From NCBI GenBank assembly GCA_030150085.1, contig JASLGJ010000267.1, positions 1-10,591 of the forward strand: 10,591 bases of DNA, given 5' to 3'. Below, piece after piece: positions 6,022-10,591 of this stretch (its first letter is position 1; each line of letters starts with the position of its first letter). The notes under the pieces were generated by a model. It ran no database searches. It had not been told where the DNA came from and was given only the letters and a program-made list of their open reading frames with translations. Position numbers and translations under genes: made by a program. This stretch comes from Candidatus Elarobacter sp. Its GTDB lineage: Bacteria; Vulcanimicrobiota; Vulcanimicrobiia; Vulcanimicrobiales; Vulcanimicrobiaceae.

Positions 6022-6359
6022 GGAAAGTACCTCCAAAACGGAACGATCGCGGCGAGGCACCCGCTCGCCTCGCCAAGCCTTTCCCGCTCGGCTCGCGCCC
6101 TGACCTCCTGAGCTCCGCAGACCGCGGCGCCGCTCCACGAGCCGGGCCGGTTCCGCAGCGCGCTACAGACCCCGCGCGGCCAAGCGGCTCCGGGAGCGAG
6201 GCATCGCCGCATTCCGCATCTGATTTGCGTACGGCTTCGTACCAAACGTGCTATACTGAGTCCCCCTCAAGACTCCACCGCCGTCCCGCGTTTCACCCGT
6301 GAGCGATGCCGCGGCTTCTCCACGCGCGTTCGGCCCCAGAAAAGGCCAAGGCCCGATCG
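6022..6359. other. Intergenic region between the micropeptide and hydrolase genes
   Basis: This stretch of about 340 bp holds the micropeptide ribosome-binding site, a perfect 8-bp inverted repeat GGCGAGGC (6051-6058) / GCCTCGCC (6067-6074) with an 8-bp loop in the expected micropeptide leader, and the extended -10 promoter of the hydrolase (6229-6257). Between 6075 and 6224 I see no supported gene, RNA or repeat. Confidence 0.5.
6229..6257 (+). promoter_or_regulatory. Extended -10 promoter with upstream dyad for the hydrolase genes
   Basis: TGCTATACT at 6249-6257 is an extended -10 element (TG, one base, then five of six matches to TATAAT) in a locally AT-richer stretch. No good -35 lies at 17 bp; TTGCGT (6225-6230) is 21 bp away. 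Just upstream is a dyad, GTACG-GCTT-CGTAC (6229-6242), a candidate activator or repressor site. Transcription would begin near 6264, giving a leader of about 40 or 95 bases depending on the start codon used. Confidence 0.5.
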
Positions 6360-7184
6360 ATGCTCTTCGCTCCCGTCTCACGCGGCGGCGCTCGTCGCGG
6401 GGCCGTGCTCGGCGCGCTCGCCGCGTTCGCGCTCCTCGCGTTCGCGCCGCTCGCGGCACCCGCGCAATCGGCCAAGCCGACCATCGTCCTCGTGCACGGC
6501 GCATGGGCCGATGCGTCGAGCTGGAATCCGGTCATCGTCCAATTGCAGCGAGCCGGCTTCACCGTGCTCGCGCCGCCGAACACGCTGCGCGGTCTGGCAA
6601 CCGACGCCGCCACCGTCGCAAATCTCGTCAAATCCGTTCCGGGCCCGGTGGTACTCGTCGGGCATTCGTACGGCGGTGCGGTCGCGAGCGTCGCGTCGGC
6701 GAGCGATCCGAACGTGAAAGCGCTGGTCTACGTCGACGCGTTCGTCCCGGACGCCGGCGACTCGTGCCTCTCGCTCCTGGCCGGCGGACCGCCTCCGCCC
6801 CAAGACTTGTTCGTCCCCGTTCCGTTCGCGACGGCCGGCGGCGGCGACGCGGACCTGTACTTCAACCCCAAGTACTACGGAGCCGTCTTCGCCTCCGACG
6901 AACCGGCCGCGGTGTCCGCCATCATGGCCGTGACGCAGCGCCCGCTGACGAACAGCGCCCTCGCCGACAAAGCGCCCGCGGCCGAAGGGTGGAAGACCAT
7001 TCCGTCCTGGTACGTCGTCGGCGACGCCGACTTGGTGATCCCGCCCAAAGCGCAGCTCTTCATGGCGACGCGGGCGAAGGCGCACATCACGCACGTCGCC
7101 GGCGGCGGCCACCCGAGCATGCTGTCGCACCCGGAAACGACCGTCGCGGCGATCGTGGCCGCCGCGAGCGCGACCTCGAAGTAA
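6360..7184 (+). CDS. Secreted alpha/beta hydrolase
   Basis: The protein has 274 residues from ATG 6360, with CAAGG 8 bp upstream; ATG 6306 would add 18 residues and give an over-long n-region before the export signal. Residues about 1-38 look like a signal peptide with an arginine pair (ARRG) and a long Ala/Leu core ending PAQSA. The fold is the alpha/beta hydrolase superfamily: oxyanion segment VLVHGAWAD, nucleophile elbow GHSYGG with Ser 103, acid candidate Asp 222 or 224 in VVGDADLVIPP, and His 251 in GGGHPS. It resembles EstC-like or plant methylesterase-like hydrolases (Abhydrolase_6). An esterase in the periplasm or outside is likely; substrate unknown. A second hydrolase gene follows after 37 bp without a terminator, so co-transcription is likely. 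Confidence 0.87.
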   Translation: MLFAPVSRGGARRGAVLGALAAFALLAFAPLAAPAQSAKPTIVLVHGAWADASSWNPVIVQLQRAGFTVLAPPNTLRGLATDAATVANLVKSVPGPVVLVGHSYGGAVASVASASDPNVKALVYVDAFVPDAGDSCLSLLAGGPPPPQDLFVPVPFATAGGGDADLYFNPKYYGAVFASDEPAAVSAIMAVTQRPLTNSALADKAPAAEGWKTIPSWYVVGDADLVIPPKAQLFMATRAKAHITHVAGGGHPSMLSHPETTVAAIVAAASATSK

Positions 7185-7221
7185 CAAGCATCTCTGCCCC
7201 ACGGCCAGAAGACGGGCGCTC

Positions 7222-7824
7222 ATGGCCGAGATCGTGCTGTTCCACCACGCGCTGGGGCGGACCCCGGGGTTCCTCGCCTTCGCCGACACGCTGCGGGAGG
7301 CGGGGCACACCGTGCACGCGCCCGACCTCTACGGCGGGCGAACGTTCGGCACGATCGACGAAGGCATGGCTTTCGTGCAGAGCGTCGGTTTCGGCGAGAT
7401 CGTCGCGCGCGGCAGGCGCGCCGCGGACGAGCTGCCCCGCGAGCTGGTCTACGCGGGCTTCTCGCTGGGGGTGCTGCCGGCGCAGTGCCTGGCCCAGACC
7501 CGGCCGGGAGCGCGCGGCGCGCTGTTGTTCCACGCCTGCGTCCCGACCGCGGAGTTCGGCGCACCGTGGCCGCCGGACGTGCCCGTCCAGATCCACGGGA
7601 TGGACGCGGACCCGATCTTCGCCGGGGAGGGCGACCTCGACGCCGCGCGCGCGCTCGTCGCGTCAGCCGAACGGGCCGAGCTGTTCCTCTACCCCGGCGA
7701 GCAGCACTACTTCGCCGACGCGAGCCTGCCGTCGTACGACGCGGACGCCGCGGCGCTCCTGACCCGGCGCGTGCTGGCGTTCCTGGACGCGCTGGACGAA
7801 CCGCGCCCGGCGCGCGAGCGCTGA
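7222..7824 (+). CDS. Dienelactone hydrolase-family protein with Ser nucleophile
   Basis: The protein has 200 residues, cytoplasmic (no signal). The layout fits small dienelactone hydrolase-family enzymes: N-terminal strand AEIVLFHHALG, nucleophile elbow YAGFSLG with Ser 81, acid candidate Asp 128 or 130 in HGMDADPIF, and His 162 in GEQHYFAD. Classical dienelactone hydrolases use Cys at the nucleophile; Ser here predicts ordinary esterase/carboxylesterase chemistry, though substrate cannot be told. The Shine-Dalgarno sequence is weak (GAAGACGGG upstream), consistent with dependence on the preceding gene. It lies 37 bp after the secreted hydrolase; the pair may act on related esters on two sides of the membrane, which is inference. 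It converges on the terpene cyclase-like gene across 71 bp. Confidence 0.83.
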   Translation: MAEIVLFHHALGRTPGFLAFADTLREAGHTVHAPDLYGGRTFGTIDEGMAFVQSVGFGEIVARGRRAADELPRELVYAGFSLGVLPAQCLAQTRPGARGALLFHACVPTAEFGAPWPPDVPVQIHGMDADPIFAGEGDLDAARALVASAERAELFLYPGEQHYFADASLPSYDADAAALLTRRVLAFLDALDEPRPARER

Positions 7825-7863
7825 CGGCTCACCCTGCTCCGCGCCCTGGCGGCGCGGGCCGTG

Positions 7864-7877
7864 CTCGCGATCGCGAG
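7864..7877. repeat. 14-bp perfect palindrome between convergent genes
   Basis: CTCGCGATCGCGAG is fully self-complementary and lies midway between the convergent stops at 7824 and 7896. With no loop or T-tract it is a poor RNA terminator. It could be a protein-binding site, a methylation-type motif (core GCGATCGC) or chance. Confidence 0.4.
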
Positions 7878-7895
7878 GGCGCACGGCATTTCCGG

Positions 7896-8930
7896 TCAGT
7901 CGGCCGCGCCGAACGACCGGGCCAGGACCTCCAGGCACAGCCCCGTCGTGAGCTCCTCGGAGCCCCAGACGTTGTAGAACGGGTAGGCGTTCCATCCGCC
8001 GTCGGGCCGCTGCGAGTCGCGGATGAAGCGCACGAGCTCGCCGGCCAGAGCGCAGGCCGGCGCGAAGGTCAGCAGCGCCGAAGCGGCCAGCGCGGCTTGC
8101 AGCGGATCGAGCCGCTCGCGATCCGCCGCGCGTTCGGTTATTCGGGCGACGACGTGCTCGCGCAAGCGCGCAAGCCGCGGCGACGCGTGGCGAAACGCGC
8201 GCGCGGCCGCATAGTACAACGCCAGCGGGTCTTCGTAGTACAAGCTCCACCCGGTCGGCGCGCCGAGCACCGTCGCGCAGACGAGCTCGGCGGCGGGCAG
8301 CGTGTCGGGGCGCTCGCCCAGGTAGAGCAGCGCGTTGGCGTTCACGACCGGATCGACGTCGTCGCGGTCGATGTGCATGACGCGAAAGCGCGGGTCTTCG
8401 GAATCGGGCGTCGGTACGCTCCTGGTCCGCAGACGGGCTTGGCAGGACCCCACCGCCCGGGCGAGCGCGAAGCGCAGGTCGAGGCGGTTGCGCTCGGTCA
8501 CGAAGAGCCAGGTCTTGAAACGGCCCGCGGCATCGCGGTTGCCGCGAAACGCCCAGCCGTTGTCGGGCGGCGGATGGCCGGCGCGCTTCAGCGCGAAGCT
8601 GATGCAGGCGGTATCGTCGAGGTCGGGCGGCAAGCGGCGGTGCTTGTGCTGGCGCGAGGACCAGTACCGCCACACGCCGCCGAACTCCATCTCCGAGCGC
8701 AGGAACGCAACGGCTTTCGACACGAGATCGCCGACCGAACCGTGCTCGAGGTGCGTCAGCCCGTACAGGACGAACGACGTGACGAACGACGAGCTGTCGA
8801 ACGCGGGCTCGGACATGCGCCGGTCCGTGCCCAGGAGCGTGACGAACTCGCCGTGCGGCAGCTGCCGGCCGCGCAGGAACGCGACGGCCCGCAGGATGGC
8901 CTGGTCGGACGTGCGCGGGTCCGTTCTCAG
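7896..8930 (-). CDS. Single-barrel class II terpene cyclase-like protein (prenyltransferase/squalene-oxidase repeats)
   Basis: The protein has about 344 residues if translation begins at CTG 8930. The clearest motif is DLDDTA at D103-D106, matching the DxDD acid motif of squalene-hopene and class II diterpene cyclases. A QW-type motif, QRPDGGW, lies at 307-313, and W/Y-rich helix ends (GGVWRYW, GWSLYYEDP) fit an alpha/alpha barrel. Full squalene-hopene cyclases have two barrels and about 630 residues; this has room for one. The start is unresolved: coding character runs up to the mqo stop, but the only ATG (8816) would cut off a homologous-looking QAILRAVAFL segment, GTG 8996 lies inside mqo with poor spacing, and CTG 8930 overlaps the mqo TGA as CTGA. 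It is coupled to mqo. Activity is inferred only from the motif; a non-catalytic repeat protein is possible. Confidence 0.72.
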   Translation of the reverse strand: MRTDPRTSDQAILRAVAFLRGRQLPHGEFVTLLGTDRRMSEPAFDSSSFVTSFVLYGLTHLEHGSVGDLVSKAVAFLRSEMEFGGVWRYWSSRQHKHRRLPPDLDDTACISFALKRAGHPPPDNGWAFRGNRDAAGRFKTWLFVTERNRLDLRFALARAVGSCQARLRTRSVPTPDSEDPRFRVMHIDRDDVDPVVNANALLYLGERPDTLPAAELVCATVLGAPTGWSLYYEDPLALYYAAARAFRHASPRLARLREHVVARITERAADRERLDPLQAALAASALLTFAPACALAGELVRFIRDSQRPDGGWNAYPFYNVWGSEELTTGLCLEVLARSFGAAD

Positions 8931-10435
8931 CGAACGGGCACCGCGGGTTCCACGATACCGAGCGCGGCCGCCGTTTCGGTGCGCACTTCGCGGCACAGCT
9001 CCGGGTCGTCGGCGATCGAGCGCCCGTACGACGGGATCAGCTCGCGCAGGCGCGGCGCCCAGCCCGGCAGCTCGGCCTTGAAGCAGCGCTCGAGCACGTC
9101 GAGCATGATCGCGACGGCCGTCGACGCGCCCGGCGACGCGCCGAGAATCGCCGCCAGCGAACCGTCGGCGCTCGTCACCACCTCGGTGCCGAACTGCAGC
9201 ACGCCGCCCTTCTTCTTGTCGGGCATGATGACCTGAACGCGCTGCCCGGCCACCGCCAGGCTCCACTCGCCCTGCTGGGCGTTGGGGAAGTACTCCTCGA
9301 GCGCGGCGAAGCGCTGGCGCGGCGTGAGCATGACCTGGCGCACGAGGTACTTGGTCAGGTCGAGGTTGTCGCGCCCGACCGCGAGCAGCGGTCCGAGGTT
9401 GTCCGGCTTGACCGCCAGGAACAGGTCGGCGAGCGAGCCGTGCTTGAGGAACTTGGTCGAGAAGCCGGCGTACGGGCCGAACAGCAGCGCGCGCTTGCCG
9501 TCGATCACCCGCGCGTCGAGGTGCGGAACCGACATCGGCGGCGTCCCGACCGAGGCCTTGCCGTAGACCTTCGCGTCGTGGCGGTTCGCCAGCGCGGGGA
9601 CGTCGCAGCGCAGCCACAGCCCGCTGACCGGGAACCCGCCGAACCCGCGCCCTTCCGCGATGCCGGACTTCTGCAGCAGCGGCAGCGACCCGCCGCCCGC
9701 GCCGAGGAAGACGAACTTCGCGCTCAGCCGTTCCTTGCGGCCGCTCGCCCGGTCCTTCACCTCGACCGTCCAGCGGCCGCCGGCGCGATCGAGGCCGGTG
9801 ACTTCCCGGCGGTACGCGACGGTGAAGTTGGGCTTGGTCGCCAGGTAGGCGATCGAGAGCCGGGTGAGCGCGCCGAAGTCGACGTCGGTGCCGGACACCA
9901 TGCGCGTCCCGGCCACGATCTCGCTCGGGTCGCGGCCCTCCATCACGAGCGGCATCCAGCGCGCGAGCTCGGCGTGGTCTTCCGAGTACTCCATCCCGGC
10001 GAAGCAGTGGTGCGCGCTCATCGCTTCGTACCGCTTGCGCAGGAACGCCACGTCCTCGGCGCCGCGCACGAAGCTGATGTGCGGCACGGAATGGATGAAC
10101 GCGTCGGGATCGGGAATCGCGCCGCTGCGCACCAGGGAGGCCCAGAGCTGGCGCGAGAGATCGAACTGCGTGTTGACCTTGAGCGCGCGCGCGATGTCGA
10201 CCGAGCCGTCCGGGCGCTGCGGCGTGTAGTTGAGCTCGCACAGGGCGGCATGCCCCGTCCCCGCGTTGTTCCAGGCGTTCGAGCTCTCTTGCGCCGCACC
10301 GTCGCGCTCCTCGAGCACGAGCACGCGCAGGTCGGGCTGGAGCTCCTTGAGCAGGACGGCCAGCGTTGCGCTCATCACGCCGGCGCCGACGAGGACGACG
10401 TCGGGCTGAGGATCGAGGGAAGGTTCCGTGGTCAC
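8927..10435 (-). CDS. mqo: Malate:quinone oxidoreductase
   Basis: The protein has 502 residues, the usual MQO length. It is an FAD enzyme at the inner face of the membrane that oxidises malate to oxaloacetate and passes electrons to quinone, bypassing NAD-linked malate dehydrogenase in the TCA cycle. The N-terminal Rossmann motif VGAGVMSATLA (residues 16-26) and acidic strand end VLVLEERD (E42/E43) bind FAD, and the family block SSNAWNNAGTGHA follows at 51-63. Later conserved blocks include TDVDFGALTR, GAGGGSLPLLQKSGI, FPVSGLW, GKASVGTPPMSVPHLD, FGPYAGFSTKFLK and the C-terminal GASPGASTA. The chain appears intact. Start GTG 10435 has a weak ribosome-binding site (GGGG about 13 bp away). A long inverted repeat lies in its upstream region, and its stop overlaps the next frame. 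Confidence 0.96.
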   Translation of the reverse strand: MTTEPSLDPQPDVVLVGAGVMSATLAVLLKELQPDLRVLVLEERDGAAQESSNAWNNAGTGHAALCELNYTPQRPDGSVDIARALKVNTQFDLSRQLWASLVRSGAIPDPDAFIHSVPHISFVRGAEDVAFLRKRYEAMSAHHCFAGMEYSEDHAELARWMPLVMEGRDPSEIVAGTRMVSGTDVDFGALTRLSIAYLATKPNFTVAYRREVTGLDRAGGRWTVEVKDRASGRKERLSAKFVFLGAGGGSLPLLQKSGIAEGRGFGGFPVSGLWLRCDVPALANRHDAKVYGKASVGTPPMSVPHLDARVIDGKRALLFGPYAGFSTKFLKHGSLADLFLAVKPDNLGPLLAVGRDNLDLTKYLVRQVMLTPRQRFAALEEYFPNAQQGEWSLAVAGQRVQVIMPDKKKGGVLQFGTEVVTSADGSLAAILGASPGASTAVAIMLDVLERCFKAELPGWAPRLRELIPSYGRSIADDPELCREVRTETAAALGIVEPAVPVR

Positions 10436-10489
10436 GAACGTATCTTTTCCCCGTCCTCCGTGGACGCTCCCTCGGCGCCGAATTGCCTC

Positions 10490-10534
10490 AGCGAGCGGAC
10501 GAGCTGACTTATGTCGCAGCTCGGTCCGCTCGCT
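10490..10534 (-). promoter_or_regulatory. Long inverted repeat upstream of mqo
   Basis: Positions 10490-10506 pair with 10517-10534 over 17 bp with one bulged G (arms AGCGAGCGGACGAGCTG and CAGCTCGGTCCGCTCGCT) around a 10-base loop. It starts 12 bases beyond the stop of the upstream minus-strand gene and ends 55 bases before mqo. It may be a terminator without a T-tract, a processing site or a leader element for mqo. Confidence 0.6.
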
Positions 10535-10545
10535 CGTGCGGCGGC

Positions 10546-10591
10546 CTAGGCGGCGGCGGGGGCTTTGGGCAGCAGCTCGCCCAGGCCGAAG
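10546..10591 (-). CDS. C-terminal end of a minus-strand gene (partial)
   Basis: Read on the minus strand from the window edge, an open frame ends at TAG (10548-10546) with residues FGLGELLPKAPAAA. The Ala/Pro-rich end and good codon usage suggest the tail of a real gene transcribed toward mqo, but 14 residues are too few to name it. The strong inverted repeat 12 bases downstream is in the place expected for its transcription end. Confidence 0.4.
   Translation of the reverse strand, partial: FGLGELLPKAPAAA

Noticed and set aside
6299..7762. 487-codon plus-strand frame across the two hydrolases
   Set aside because: Arg-rich composition without motifs; the hydrolase frames carry complete catalytic triads.
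7485..9236. 583-codon plus-strand frame opposite the cyclase-like gene
   Set aside because: Antisense shadow with low-complexity Arg/Ala composition.
8997..10241. N-terminal extension of the cyclase-like frame deep into mqo
   Set aside because: This part is a frame-shifted shadow of mqo; motif-bearing sequence begins only at the mqo stop.
1..10591. tRNA, rRNA, insertion sequence or prophage content
   Set aside because: No cloverleaf, rRNA-like segment, transposase motif or terminal inverted repeat pair was recognised by eye on either strand.

Overview
The window is uniformly GC-rich bacterial DNA carrying about ten chromosomal-type genes. There are no rRNAs, tRNAs, transposases, phage genes or CRISPR arrays. 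High GC, secreted lipoproteins with Thr-Pro linkers, a GAF/PP2C/HATPase sigma-regulator protein and a malate:quinone oxidoreductase fit a soil-type bacterium. Candidatus Eremiobacterota/Vulcanimicrobiota or an actinobacterium-like lineage are possible, but this is a low-confidence inference from style and not a marker-based placement.

Left part (1-3411, + strand): the tail of a small secreted basic protein and its terminator; a lipoprotein that joins a jelly-roll-like module to a DUF3465-like module through a Pro/Thr linker; a strong terminator; then a GAF-SpoIIE phosphatase-HATPase protein of the RsbU/RsbW type.

Middle (3416-6021): two divergently transcribed, closely related XRE-type HTH proteins separated by about 255 bp, with an operator-like dyad on one promoter. 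They are followed by a hairpin-rich leader with a possible 25-codon ORF and a TPR protein whose ribosome-binding site lies in the arm of an 11-bp hairpin. A 60-residue secreted peptide made of two near-identical CRDAKGKFVKCK units converges on the TPR gene.

Right part (6225-10591): an extended -10 promoter drives a secreted alpha/beta hydrolase and probably a second, cytoplasmic dienelactone-hydrolase-like enzyme. Converging on these from the minus strand is a two-gene unit: mqo (malate:quinone oxidoreductase) and a single-barrel class II terpene cyclase-like protein with a DLDDTA motif. The second gene's frame abuts the mqo stop as CTGA. A long inverted repeat separates mqo from the 3' end of another minus-strand gene at the window edge.

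The points most worth a second look are the mqo/DxDD-cyclase coupling, the structured leader of the TPR gene, the XRE pair with its dyad operator, and the recently duplicated Cys/Lys micropeptide.
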